This document shows, one piece after another, positions 1-7,724 of a stretch of 35,491 bases of DNA. Each line of letters begins with the position of its first letter. The first letter of the stretch is position 1. The notes beneath the pieces are model-generated. The model saw only the letters and a program-made list of their open reading frames with translations. It was not told the origin of the DNA and did not search any database. The stretch is from NCBI GenBank assembly GCA_029055565.1, contig JAIDCZ010000018.1, positions 1 through 35,491 of the forward strand, given 5' to 3'. This stretch comes from Clostridiales bacterium. Its GTDB lineage: Bacteria > Bacillota > Clostridia > Christensenellales > Pumilibacteraceae. The position numbers were made by a program, and so were the translations under genes.

Positions 1-2310
1 CACCGCTGTGCCCTCCACCTGGGCGATAAACGCCGAAAGCAGGTCGCGCAGCGCTTCGTCCACGGGCAAAAGTCCGTATATATCGGATGCCGCCGCCGTA
101 CTGCAATATGCGGCAAGCTCGTTGCGGTAGTCGCGCACAGCGCCGCCGTTTACGCTAAAACTGCAATCGACAGAGTATTCGCCTGCGTCGTCCTTGTCGG
201 AAATAAGCGCCGCAATCGAGGTGCGGCCGTTCCAGTTGGTCGCTCCCAACATATTTGCAAACAGCATCGGCGAGCTGTCGTTGCCCGCATACACACTGTT
301 TTGCAGACTGTCGAGCTTGACGTGATAGTATCCGTCAACAAGCTCCACCGCCGCATAATGGGGATACGCGCCGCCGCTCGGCGTGCCGTACGCCGCATTG
401 CGCGGCATATCCATATCCTCGTCAATCGCGGATACGTCCTCGAACCTAACGTTTTTGATATATACGTTGTCCAAGCCGACGTCCGTAGTGTTGTCCTTTA
501 TATAGGACAGCGCAAAGCCGTGCTCGTCGCCTGCAAGCTCGGCGTATAAATAGCATGTTTTCCAGCCGCGGGAGCTGCCCGAAATTTGCTTGACTATCAT
601 CTTGCCGTCCCAAACCGCCGACAAAATATCTATGCCGGTTTCCGTTTGGCTGTAATAATCGAAAGCAAGCACCTTGCCCGCAGGCATTTTTACTGCGGCG
701 TACAGCGCAGACATCGAGTTGGGCTTTTCGGCATTGGATGAACACAAAACCTCAGCGTCCGCAGATACGTTTTCTCTCGGCTCCGTTTTGAGTATAAACG
801 GCCACATCATGTCGTTTTCAGTTTCGCCGTACCAGTTGACGTACATGTCGTCGGTCGGCGTAAAGTTGTTGATTGCCGCGGCTATCTTTTCGTAATGGTC
901 GTCGGGCACGGTAATGTCCGGCTTGGATATCTCGCCTGTAATAGGCTCGTTATCCTCACCCGGCGTAAACGTTTGAACGTAATCGTCGCCTATATACCGC
1001 TCTATAAGCCGCTCCCAAATTTCGGCGGCGGGTATTGCGCCGGCCTCGACATGCGCTATCGCGCCGTAACGGTCAATAACGATAGTCGTGGGAAAGTTTG
1101 TTATTTGAAAGCGCACGGTAAACGAATTGTTGTCGCGCATCATCGGGAATGTGTATTCGTTTGCTTCCCTATAACTTGCTACCAATGATTCGGAATCGCC
1201 GCCCATGTAGTTGCTTATAGCAAGCAACTCTATTTTATCGCTGTATTTTTGATAGACCTCTTCCATGGCGGGCATTTCTTGCACACAGTACGTGCATTTT
1301 GTACCCCAGTTGTTTATGATGACCGCTTCCTTGGTTTCCAGCAATTCGGCAATGGAATATCCCTTCCTTGCGCCGTCCACCTCGTAAGGCGTTGTCCATA
1401 TATAATCGTGAATTATATCGCCTACCTTGTAAATCTTATCGGCGGGCGCCGGCTCGGTTATTACCGCCGAGCTAAGCACCGCCTCGCCCTGTCGTACCGT
1501 GGCGGTAAGATTGGGTGTGCTTTTTACGGTATAGCCTTCCTGAACGCTCGGGATGCGCACGGTATAGCTGTCCGCGGGCAACGAGAACGCTAGTACGCCG
1601 TCGTTATCCGTCTTGCCCGTGCTTTTGACCTGGCCGTCGCTGTTAAGGATAAATACAGCTACGTCCTTGAATTTAAGTCCGCCCTCGCTGCGCACAGTAA
1701 CGGAATACGCCGCGCTCTCGCCGTTGCGCAGCTCGATTATTGCGTTAGGCGCTTTGCCCGTTACAGTCTTGGTGTCGGTATAAATGTTGCCGTCGGGAAG
1801 GTTGGACACCGTTACGGCGTAATCGTCGTAATCGAGCTCGCACGACGCCTTTCCGTCCGCGCCGGTAATAGCCGTAAAGACAGTGCTGTCGTTAGCCCAC
1901 GTGACGGTTACGTTTTGCGCGGGAGCGCCCGTTTTGTCCTTTACTTCGGCAGTGTACGTTACGCGCATTACCGTCAGCGTTACGCTAAGCCCTACGCGCA
2001 CGTCGGGCGTTACGGTTATGTTGGGATACGCCAGCCCTTCGGGCATTCCGCTGATAACAATCTTGTACGTGCCTTGCGGTATTTTTACGGCGGCCAAGCC
2101 GTCGCCGTCGGTTTTGGCGCTGCCCTTGGTCTTGCCCGATTTTTGCCAAGCAACGGTTACGCCTTGCAACGGTTGCTCGTCGGGCGAAAGCACGGTTATA
2201 TTGTATTCGACTTGGGGCCCGTCGTCAGACCCGCAACCGATAACGCAAAAAACCGCCGTGCAAAGCAGCATTATTGTCGCCACTATAAATACTAAAAGCC
2301 GTTTTTTCAT
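1..2310 (-). CDS. Surface lipoprotein with thioredoxin (TlpA-like) domain, C-terminus off the window
   Basis: The frame is open from ATG 2310 to the left edge (770 residues, no stop), so the C-terminus is missing. The signal peptide ends in a lipobox, V-I-G-C with C26, so the protein should be lipid-anchored outside the membrane. Three carboxypeptidase-regulatory-like beta modules follow (about 36-112, 117-192, 198-280). A TlpA-type thioredoxin domain (about 290-440) has the redox pair C339-T-Y-C342 and the expected cis-proline P407 (F-P-T-T). Residues about 500-625 look like a jelly-roll binding domain (L548-A-F-D-Y-Y and a late Y-I-K-N-V-R-F). Residues 626-770 are not recognised. A GAGAGG ribosome site precedes ATG. 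The family suggests thiol-disulfide exchange on surface proteins; the substrate is unknown. The tryptophan of the usual W-C-x-x-C lies four residues before the first cysteine (W-G-T-K-C). Confidence 0.88.
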   Translation of the reverse strand, partial: MKKRLLVFIVATIMLLCTAVFCVIGCGSDDGPQVEYNITVLSPDEQPLQGVTVAWQKSGKTKGSAKTDGDGLAAVKIPQGTYKIVISGMPEGLAYPNITVTPDVRVGLSVTLTVMRVTYTAEVKDKTGAPAQNVTVTWANDSTVFTAITGADGKASCELDYDDYAVTVSNLPDGNIYTDTKTVTGKAPNAIIELRNGESAAYSVTVRSEGGLKFKDVAVFILNSDGQVKSTGKTDNDGVLAFSLPADSYTVRIPSVQEGYTVKSTPNLTATVRQGEAVLSSAVITEPAPADKIYKVGDIIHDYIWTTPYEVDGARKGYSIAELLETKEAVIINNWGTKCTYCVQEMPAMEEVYQKYSDKIELLAISNYMGGDSESLVASYREANEYTFPMMRDNNSFTVRFQITNFPTTIVIDRYGAIAHVEAGAIPAAEIWERLIERYIGDDYVQTFTPGEDNEPITGEISKPDITVPDDHYEKIAAAINNFTPTDDMYVNWYGETENDMMWPFILKTEPRENVSADAEVLCSSNAEKPNSMSALYAAVKMPAGKVLAFDYYSQTETGIDILSAVWDGKMIVKQISGSSRGWKTCYLYAELAGDEHGFALSYIKDNTTDVGLDNVYIKNVRFEDVSAIDEDMDMPRNAAYGTPSGGAYPHYAAVELVDGYYHVKLDSLQNSVYAGNDSSPMLFANMLGATNWNGRTSIAALISDKDDAGEYSVDCSFSVNGGAVRDYRNELAAYCSTAAASDIYGLLPVDEALRDLLSAFIAQVEGTAV

Positions 2311-2321
2311 AATCCTCTCTC

Positions 2322-2355
2322 AAAAAAATGGCGCCGAAAAACCGTTTTCGACGCC
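2322..2355 (-). terminator. Terminator-like hairpin in the leader of the thioredoxin lipoprotein
   Basis: On the minus strand, 2355-2345 pairs with 2340-2330 as an 11-bp stem closed by a 4-nt loop. One pair is G-U in this RNA, and would be a mismatch in RNA of the other strand. The stem is followed at once by A and seven U (2329-2322). It lies between the promoter at 2369-2397 and the GAGAGG ribosome site, so it could attenuate the gene or protect the mRNA 5' end. Confidence 0.7.
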
Positions 2356-2368
2356 GTTGTCATACTTT

Positions 2369-2397
2369 ATTATAGCATATGCAAAATCTAATTGCAA
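2369..2397 (-). promoter_or_regulatory. Sigma-A promoter of the thioredoxin lipoprotein gene
   Basis: On the minus strand, -35 TTGCAA (2397-2392), a 17-bp spacer and -10 TATAAT (2374-2369). Transcription should start near 2362, leaving a leader of about 50 nt that holds the hairpin at 2330-2355. Confidence 0.75.
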
Positions 2398-2410
2398 GTG
2401 TTTTGATAAT

Positions 2411-2715
2411 GCAGAATTAAGAATTCGGAATTCGGAACCTACTTCTTTGAAAAGAAGTAGGCAAGAAACTTTTACGCGTATGGTTGACATGTAATTATTG
2501 CGCAACATGCGTGCGGCGGTTCGCCTTTTACAAGGTTGAGATTCCTCGGCGGGCAAAAAATGCTCGGAATACCTTCGGTGCTTCGTAGGACAAAAAATAA
2601 TAAACTTTTGTCCTACGAAGCAAGCCCTTGGGCTTATTCAGAACAAGCGCGTAAGCGCGCAGTGAAGAATCTCTACCTTAATGCCGCGCAAGCGGCCATA
2701 TTGAACCCACCACGC
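2411..2715. repeat. Composite intergenic palindromic element, copy A
   Basis: This gap has no convincing gene. An AT-rich GAATTAAGAATTC-type lead is followed by a perfect 10-bp hairpin (2438-2447 with 2452-2461, loop TGAA). From 2532 to 2679 comes a large imperfect inverted repeat that opens AAGGTTGAGATTC and closes GAATCTCTACCTT, with inner palindromes such as GTCCTACGAAGC facing its complement. A short GCCGC/GCGGC-type hairpin follows (about 2683-2697). The first 60 bases or so of the AAGGTTGAG part recur at 14129 with about one difference. Other relatives lie at 6303 and 7589. The ORF at 2536-2754 runs through the repeat and is not believed. Confidence 0.7.
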
Positions 2716-2758
2716 AAAAAAATTTTTTTAAATACTCGTTTTACACCCCTATAATCGT

Positions 2759-2787
2759 TTGCATATTTATTTTATCGGGACTATAAT
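2759..2787 (+). promoter_or_regulatory. Sigma-A promoter of the MATE gene
   Basis: -35 TTGCAT (2759-2764), a 17-bp spacer and -10 TATAAT (2782-2787). The predicted transcript starts near 2794. This rules out the in-frame TTG at 2759 as a start codon and supports ATG 2810. Confidence 0.75.
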
Positions 2788-2809
2788 ATGTTTACGAATC
2801 GAGGCAATT

Positions 2810-4264
2810 ATGCAATCCGAAACAGAACGAGAATACACGGCGTCGAAAATAAGCGACGCGCGACCCAACAAACTGACCAACGGCAACGTGTGGAAGGTTT
2901 TACTTTTGTACGCACTGCCGCTGTTTGGCAGTGCGTTCGTACAACAGCTGTACTCGCTGGTGGATCTGCTCGTGGTCGGCAACTTTGCCGAAAACGGCGC
3001 GCTGGCGGTGGACGCCATAGGCAACGCGACGGTGTTCGTCAACATTCTGTTGGCGTTCGCATTGGGCGCGAACAACGGCTGTTCGGTAATCATTGCAAAG
3101 TACCACGGCAAAAACGACAAAAAGAGCCTACTGGAAACCGTAAGCACCGCAGTAATCTCCTACTCCGTGCTGTGCTTGGCAATAATGGTCTTGGGCTTTT
3201 CGCTCGGTCGGGTCGGACTGATAGGACTGGGCGCGCACAGCATGTACTTTAACGACTGCTTGACGTACTTGTACATATATATCGGCTCGATGCCGTTCGT
3301 GTTTTTGTACAACCTCGGCTGCGGCATATGCGCGGCGCTCGGCGACAGCAAAACGCCGTTTATATTCCTCGTAATCTCCTCGGCGCTGAACGTCGGACTC
3401 GACCTACTGTTCGTTTGGGGTTTGGGCCGCGGCGTGGCGGGCGCGGCGTGGGCGACGCTTATTGCGCAAGCCATATCGTGCGTGCTTACCGTCGTGGTGG
3501 TGTACAGAAAAATCCGCGCAATCAAGCCGGCCGAAAAACCGGCCAAGTTCAACAAAGCCATCCTCCGCGAGCTGACCGTAGCCTCCGTGCCGGTAATAAT
3601 GCAACAAAGTTTCGTGTCGGTAGGCAACTTTTTTGTGAACAAGTGCATTAACGGACTGGACGAAACCGGCGACGCCATTACCGGCTTTACCACCGCGTTC
3701 AAGCTGGTGACGATAGCGACTATGAGCATGGTAACCATGTCGGGCGGACTGACCAACTTCGCGTCGCAAAACGTAGCCGCCGACAAACCCGAACGCGCCC
3801 GAAAAGGGCTTTGGGTAATAATGGTCTATACCGCGGTCGCGGCGGTAATATTCTTGGCGCTGTTCGTAAGCTTCCCCGAATTCTTTGCTCGGCTGTTCGT
3901 GCAAAAAGAAAAGCTGACCCCCGCCGCGCTCGGGTACGCGGTGCGCTTTCTGTTTTTGGTATCGCTGTTTTTGCCGATAGTCGGCGTAAAGATAGTAGCC
4001 GACGGCATGGTGCGTGGTTGCGGCGGCAATCTCGGTTTTGCGGTAAGCACGTTTTCCGACTTGATTTTGCGCGTCGCGTTCGTATATATCCTTATCGACG
4101 TAGGGCTTGGCTTTGACGGAGTATGCTGGGCGTGGGCAATAGGCTGGGCAATAGGCATGCTCATTGCCGTGGCGTTTTGCGCGTTCGGGATGAAAAAAAT
4201 GAAAAAGTCTACCGCCGCACAATCACAGCCAGCCCAAGAACCCGAAAGCGCGCATGCGGCGTAA
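2810..4264 (+). CDS. MATE-family multidrug efflux transporter
   Basis: 484 residues, a usual length for the family. MATE pumps export cationic drugs or metabolites across the cytoplasmic membrane in exchange for Na+ or H+. About twelve hydrophobic segments are visible. Family marks are the early V-D-L-L-V-V-G-N-F stretch (about 53-61), the glycine-rich helix with A-L-G-A-N-N-G, and C-A-A-L-G-D-S-K-T-P-F near the middle. The tail ends in a short charged A/Q/P/E-rich cytoplasmic segment. The start was set at ATG 2810, which has GAGG five bases upstream and lies downstream of the promoter. The gene is monocistronic between repeat elements. The substrate cannot be told from sequence. Confidence 0.93.
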   Translation: MQSETEREYTASKISDARPNKLTNGNVWKVLLLYALPLFGSAFVQQLYSLVDLLVVGNFAENGALAVDAIGNATVFVNILLAFALGANNGCSVIIAKYHGKNDKKSLLETVSTAVISYSVLCLAIMVLGFSLGRVGLIGLGAHSMYFNDCLTYLYIYIGSMPFVFLYNLGCGICAALGDSKTPFIFLVISSALNVGLDLLFVWGLGRGVAGAAWATLIAQAISCVLTVVVVYRKIRAIKPAEKPAKFNKAILRELTVASVPVIMQQSFVSVGNFFVNKCINGLDETGDAITGFTTAFKLVTIATMSMVTMSGGLTNFASQNVAADKPERARKGLWVIMVYTAVAAVIFLALFVSFPEFFARLFVQKEKLTPAALGYAVRFLFLVSLFLPIVGVKIVADGMVRGCGGNLGFAVSTFSDLILRVAFVYILIDVGLGFDGVCWAWAIGWAIGMLIAVAFCAFGMKKMKKSTAAQSQPAQEPESAHAA

Positions 4265-4269
4265 AGACG

Positions 4270-4415
4270 GTGATATAGTTTGCTAACGCAAACGGCGATA
4301 TTTTTGCCCTACGGTCAAAAGTGATATTGCTTGCCGCGCAAGCAGTGATAAGTGATATTATATCAACCTTAACTTCGCGTAAGCGAATAACACTTCGCAT
4401 TAGGCGAAATATCAC
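4270..4415. repeat. GTGATAT-type modular palindromic repeat
   Basis: The element opens GTGATAT (4270-4276) and closes with the inverse ATATCAC (4409-4415). Between them (G)TGATAT-like boxes alternate with short palindromes, each different: GTTTGC/GCAAAC, TTTG/CAAA, GCTTG/CAAGC, and TTCGC/GCGAA twice. The separators are conserved and the hairpins vary. No gene is present in the 258-bp gap between the MATE and GGGtGRT genes. Confidence 0.65.
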
Positions 4416-4455
4416 GCTTTGCATATAACTTGCCGCATTTTGCGGCAAATAAAAC

Positions 4456-4485
4456 TGCGGCGAATGCTAACTTGCATACGCCGCA
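4456..4485. terminator. Bidirectional terminator between MATE and GGGtGRT genes
   Basis: TGCGGCG (4456-4462) pairs with CGCCGCA (4479-4485), extended inward by ATGC/GCAT. The plus side is followed by ATTTTTGTTTG, the minus side by GTTTTATTTG. It can therefore stop both convergent genes. A second small hairpin, TTGCCGC/GCGGCAA, lies just to its left. Confidence 0.75.
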
Positions 4486-4522
4486 ATTTTTGTTTGTTTT
4501 GCGTTATTTAATGATCATCGAC

Positions 4523-5521
4523 TTATTTAGCAAGGCTAACCGCAACGGCGCAAGCAACGGTGGCGCCGACCATGGGGTTGTTGCCCATGCCGATAAGTCC
4601 CATCATTTCGACGTGCGCGGGAACGGACGAGCTGCCCGCAAACTGCGCGTCGCTGTGCATACGACCCATAGTGTCGGTCATGCCGTACGAAGCGGGACCG
4701 GCCGCAACGTTGTCGGGGTGGAGCGTTCTGCCCGTGCCGCCGCCACTGGCAACGGAGAAGTACTTTTTGTCGTTTTCTTGGCACCATTTTTTGTAAGTGC
4801 CGGCCACGGGGTGCTGGAAGCGGGTCGGGTTGGTGGAGTTGCCGGTTATGGAAACGTCAACCTTTTCGTGGCGCATGATGGCCACGCCCTCGCTTACGTC
4901 GTCGGCGCCGTAGCAACGAACCTTGGCGCGCTCGCCGTCGCTGAACGGAACCTCGCGCACTATTTTAAGCTCGCCGGTAAAGTAGTCGTACTTGGTTTCG
5001 ACGTAGGTAAAGCCGTTGATACGCGAAATGATGTACGCCGCGTCCTTGCCCAAGCCGTTGAGTATAACGCGAAGCGGTTTTTTGCGCGCCTTGTTGGCGT
5101 TGCGTGCAATACCGATAGCGCCTTCCGCCGCCGCAAACGATTCGTGTCCGGCAAGGAAAGCAAAGCAGTCGGTTTCCTCGCGGAGCAGCATTGCGCCGAG
5201 GTTGCCGTGGCCCAAGCCGACCTTACGCTGATCGGCAACACTGCCGGGGATGCAGAACGACTGCAAGCCGAGACCGATACATTCCGCCGCTTCGGCCGCA
5301 CTCTTAACGCCCTTTTTGAATGCAATGGCACAGCCTACGGTGTACGCCCAAACCGCGTTTTCAAACGCTATGGGCTGAACGCCTTTTACTATCTCCTCAA
5401 CGTTCACGCCATGCTTCAAACAAATATCGCGCGCGTCCTCGAGCGACTTAATGCCGTACTGTTTAAGCTCGGCGTTGATTTTGTCTATTCTTCTTTCGTA
5501 TCCTTCAAACGTGATAGCCAT
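4523..5521 (-). CDS. GGGtGRT protein
   Basis: 332 residues. The motif that names this family, G-G-G-T-G-R-T, lies at 260-266. Other conserved-looking stretches are G-L-G-H-G-N-L-G-A-M (about 102-111), G-H-E-S-F-A-A-A-E-G-A and S-I-T-G-N-S-T-N-P-T-R. No signal peptide or membrane helix is seen, so it should be cytosolic. It follows the NifU-like gene by 14 bases, and its ribosome site AAGGAGGT overlaps that gene's stop codon, so the two are one operon. The biochemical role of the family is not known to me. The constant neighbour suggests work on, or use of, an iron-sulfur centre. Confidence 0.92.
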   Translation of the reverse strand: MAITFEGYERRIDKINAELKQYGIKSLEDARDICLKHGVNVEEIVKGVQPIAFENAVWAYTVGCAIAFKKGVKSAAEAAECIGLGLQSFCIPGSVADQRKVGLGHGNLGAMLLREETDCFAFLAGHESFAAAEGAIGIARNANKARKKPLRVILNGLGKDAAYIISRINGFTYVETKYDYFTGELKIVREVPFSDGERAKVRCYGADDVSEGVAIMRHEKVDVSITGNSTNPTRFQHPVAGTYKKWCQENDKKYFSVASGGGTGRTLHPDNVAAGPASYGMTDTMGRMHSDAQFAGSSSVPAHVEMMGLIGMGNNPMVGATVACAVAVSLAK

Positions 5522-5535
5522 GTTACTCTACCTCC

Positions 5536-6228
5536 TTACTCGTTGCGCGGCACTATATACTTAGCCGCGTTTTCAAAACGACCGTAGTGCTTTTTGGCCT
5601 TTTCCAGCGCTTCGTTGCCGCTTACGCCTTCCGACACAAGCTTCATCATAACGCCGAGGTTTACGTATTCGTAGCCGATGATCTCGCCGTTTTTGTCGAG
5701 CGCAACGCGGGTTACGTAACCCTCCGCCATTTCGAGATAGCGCGGGCCTTTGAGCTTGGTGGAATACATGGTGCCCACCTGACTGCGCAAGCCCTTGCCA
5801 AGGTCCTCGAGTCCGGCGCCGACGGGCAAGCCCGCGTCCGAGAACGCCGACTGACTGCGGCCGTAAACGATCTGCAAGAACAGTTCGCGCATAGCAACGT
5901 TTATGGCGTCGCAAACGAGGTCGGTGTTAAGCGCTTCGAGCAAAGTCTTGCCGGGCAGAATTTCCGCCGCCATAGCCGCCGAATGCGTCATGCCCGAGCA
6001 GCCGATCGTTTCGACCAAAGCTTCCTCGATAATGCCGTCCTTGATGTTGAGCGTAAGCTTGCAAGTGCCTTGCTGGGGCGCACAGCAACCGCAGCCGTGC
6101 GTAAGACCGCTGATATCCTTGATATCGTAGGCTTTGACCCACTTGCCCTCTTCGGGAATGGGCGCCGGTCCGTGATTGCAACCCTTAGCCACGCATTGCA
6201 TATTTTGTACTTCGCGTGAATATTGCAT
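5536..6228 (-). CDS. NifU-like iron-sulfur cluster assembly scaffold
   Basis: 230 residues, first gene of the operon with the GGGtGRT gene. NifU/IscU-type domains hold nascent Fe-S clusters for transfer to target proteins. Candidate ligand cysteines are C12 and C17, the cluster C46-x-C48-C49, C57, C77 in I-G-C-S-G-M-T-H-S-A, and C105. The G-C-S element is typical of the NifU N-terminal domain. The extra early cysteines and the long C-terminal part (about 125-230) differ from a classic IscU of about 130 residues and fit the subgroup found beside GGGtGRT genes. The start at ATG 6228 has GGAGGAG eight bases upstream. Partner and target are inference. Confidence 0.88.
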   Translation of the reverse strand: MQYSREVQNMQCVAKGCNHGPAPIPEEGKWVKAYDIKDISGLTHGCGCCAPQQGTCKLTLNIKDGIIEEALVETIGCSGMTHSAAMAAEILPGKTLLEALNTDLVCDAINVAMRELFLQIVYGRSQSAFSDAGLPVGAGLEDLGKGLRSQVGTMYSTKLKGPRYLEMAEGYVTRVALDKNGEIIGYEYVNLGVMMKLVSEGVSGNEALEKAKKHYGRFENAAKYIVPRNE

Positions 6229-6264
6229 AAAAACAACTCCTCCGTAAAAAGTTTTTGCTTTGTC

Positions 6265-6293
6265 ATTATAGCACAGCGTTAAAAAAAAGGCAA
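6265..6293 (-). promoter_or_regulatory. Promoter of the NifU-like/GGGtGRT operon
   Basis: On the minus strand, -35 TTGCCT (6293-6288), a 17-bp spacer and -10 TATAAT (6270-6265). The GGAGGAG ribosome site lies about 25-30 bases downstream of the -10 box. No operator-like repeat is seen. Confidence 0.72.
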
Positions 6294-6302
6294 TAGTTTT
6301 TC

Positions 6303-6490
6303 AATTAAGAATTGAGAATGCAGAATTGAGAATTATAAATAAGGTTGAGGATTTAAGTGATTGCCCTCATCTGCCCTTCGGGCACCTTCCCCCAAGGGAA
6401 GGGTACCACGCCGTGGTGGATGAGGGGCGACCTTAATGCGGCTTGCCGCCTCATTCTGCATTCTTAATTCTTAATTCTGAATTCGTAATT
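6303..6490. repeat. Composite intergenic palindromic element, copy B, with cloverleaf core
   Basis: AT-rich GAATTAAGAATTG-like arms face each other at 6303-6340 and about 6450-6490. The core at 6364-6426 is closed by CCCTCATC/GATGAGGG and carries three hairpins in a row: TGCCC/GGGCA, CTTCCC/GGGAAG and ACCAC/GTGGT. Drawn out, this is a four-way cloverleaf. A GCGGC/GCCGC hairpin follows near 6435. No coding frame is credible in this 323-bp gap. Confidence 0.65.
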
Positions 6491-6494
6491 ACCC

Positions 6495-6523
6495 TTGCTA
6501 TCTCTTTTAGTTTGCGCTATACT
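6495..6523 (+). promoter_or_regulatory. Promoter of the 339-residue propeller-like gene
   Basis: -35 TTGCTA (6495-6500), a 17-bp spacer and -10 TATACT (6518-6523). A second -10-like TATAAT at 6527-6532 lacks a matching -35. Either excludes the in-frame codon at 6495 as a start and supports ATG 6552. Confidence 0.65.
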
Positions 6524-6551
6524 ATATATAATATATAAAGGAAAAATCGAA

Positions 6552-7571
6552 ATGAACGGAAAATTAAATAAAGCATTGAAAATAACCGCTATCGTGATAG
6601 CAAGCATAGTCGCGCTGTTTTTGCTGTTGTACTTGATTTTGTTTTTTATAGGACTGGGCAAGTACGGCACGGCGCGAGACTTGCGCAAGTACGTGTGCGA
6701 CGTTGCCGAAATAAACAGCGGCTGGGCGCCGCAAGGCGTTGCCTATGCCGGCGACGGATATTATATCCAGACCGGCTACGACGGCGACAACGACGTAGTA
6801 GTCTATTTCGGCAAAGGCGAAAGCTTTAAGCGCATAGTCCCAATCGACCAAAACGGCAAGCCGGCTAAAGGCCATGCCGGCGGCGTGGCGTGCACCAAGG
6901 ACAACGTGTATATAGCCAACGATAACGCGCTGTTAAGGCTCGACCTAAACGCAATCAAGTCCGCCAAAGCGGGCGGCAAGGTGGCGGTGGCGCAGACCGT
7001 TGCAGTGGACAACCGCGCCGCGTACTGCTACAGCGACGATACCCACCTATACGTCGGCGAGTTTTACCGCGCCGGTAATTACGAAACCGAAAAGTCGCAC
7101 TACTATACCACCCCCAACGGAGAAAAGAACAAGGCAATAGTATCGTGCTACGCGCTGGACGATAACGGACTTATTTGCGCGGAAAACGTTCAGCCCTACC
7201 CCGAATACTGCATATCTTTAACCGGCCTCGTGCAAGGCTTTGCAATAAAAGACGGCACGGCGGTGCTTTCGCGCTCCTACGGTCTGGTCGATTCGGAATT
7301 GCAGTACCACACCCTTCCCGCCGAGCCTAGCGCACAAATAACGGTAGCCTTTAAAAAGAACGCGACCGCCGAAAGTAAGCAAGTGCCGCTGTACTACCTC
7401 GACGGCAAAACACTGTTCAAAACGCTTACCTTGCCCTCGTTTTCCGAGGACGTAACAATAGTGAACGACCGCGTAGTAGTGACCAACGAGGCGTCGGCCA
7501 ACAAGTACTTTATAGGCAAGCTGTTCAATGCCGCCAAGGTGTATTCCTACCCGCTGTACAAAAAAGCGTAA
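6552..7571 (+). CDS. Membrane-anchored protein, beta-propeller-like, function unknown
   Basis: 339 residues. A lysine-rich start and one hydrophobic helix (about 10-35) suggest an N-terminal anchor with the rest outside the membrane. The outer part has blade-like repeats of short beta strands: P-Q-G-V-A-Y near residue 60, G-H-A-G-G-V-A-C-T-K-D-N-V-Y-I-A-N-D near 112-128, and D-D-T-H-L-Y-V-G-E-F later. These resemble propeller proteins that start from an N-x-x-x-P-Q-G entry. No catalytic motif is evident. ATG 6552 was chosen because AAAGGA lies about nine bases upstream and the promoter at 6495-6523 precludes earlier starts. I do not recognise the family. The gene stands alone between two repeat elements. 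Confidence 0.75.
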   Translation: MNGKLNKALKITAIVIASIVALFLLLYLILFFIGLGKYGTARDLRKYVCDVAEINSGWAPQGVAYAGDGYYIQTGYDGDNDVVVYFGKGESFKRIVPIDQNGKPAKGHAGGVACTKDNVYIANDNALLRLDLNAIKSAKAGGKVAVAQTVAVDNRAAYCYSDDTHLYVGEFYRAGNYETEKSHYYTTPNGEKNKAIVSCYALDDNGLICAENVQPYPEYCISLTGLVQGFAIKDGTAVLSRSYGLVDSELQYHTLPAEPSAQITVAFKKNATAESKQVPLYYLDGKTLFKTLTLPSFSEDVTIVNDRVVVTNEASANKYFIGKLFNAAKVYSYPLYKKA

Positions 7572-7588
7572 AATAAAAGAAAAATAAA

Positions 7589-7683
7589 AAGGTTGAGATT
7601 CCTCGCGTTGCTCGGAATGACAAAAATTTATTTAATTGTCATTCAGAACAAGCGCGGAGCGCGCAGTGAAGAATCTCAACCTT
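7589..7683. repeat. Palindromic element, copy C, also a terminator for both flanking genes
   Basis: AAGGTTGAGATTC (7589-7601) pairs with GAATCTCAACCTT (7671-7683) over 13 bp. An inner stem GGAATGACAA/TTGTCATTC and a GCGC-rich hairpin lie between. The plus side is followed by ATTTTTT and the minus side by TTTATTTTTC, so it can end both the 6552-7571 gene and sbcC. AT-rich AATTCCGAATTCC repeats follow to 7724. Confidence 0.7.
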
Positions 7684-7724
7684 ATTTTTTAATTCCGAAT
7701 TCCTAATTCCTAATTCCGAATTAT

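Noticed and set aside
1883-2494. 203-codon plus-strand frame over the thioredoxin lipoprotein
   Set aside because: It is antisense to the signal peptide and first modules of a well-supported lipoprotein and has no ribosome site.
2536-2754. 72-codon plus-strand frame
   Set aside because: It lies within a palindromic repeat element, and its sequence changes with the repeat, not with a protein.
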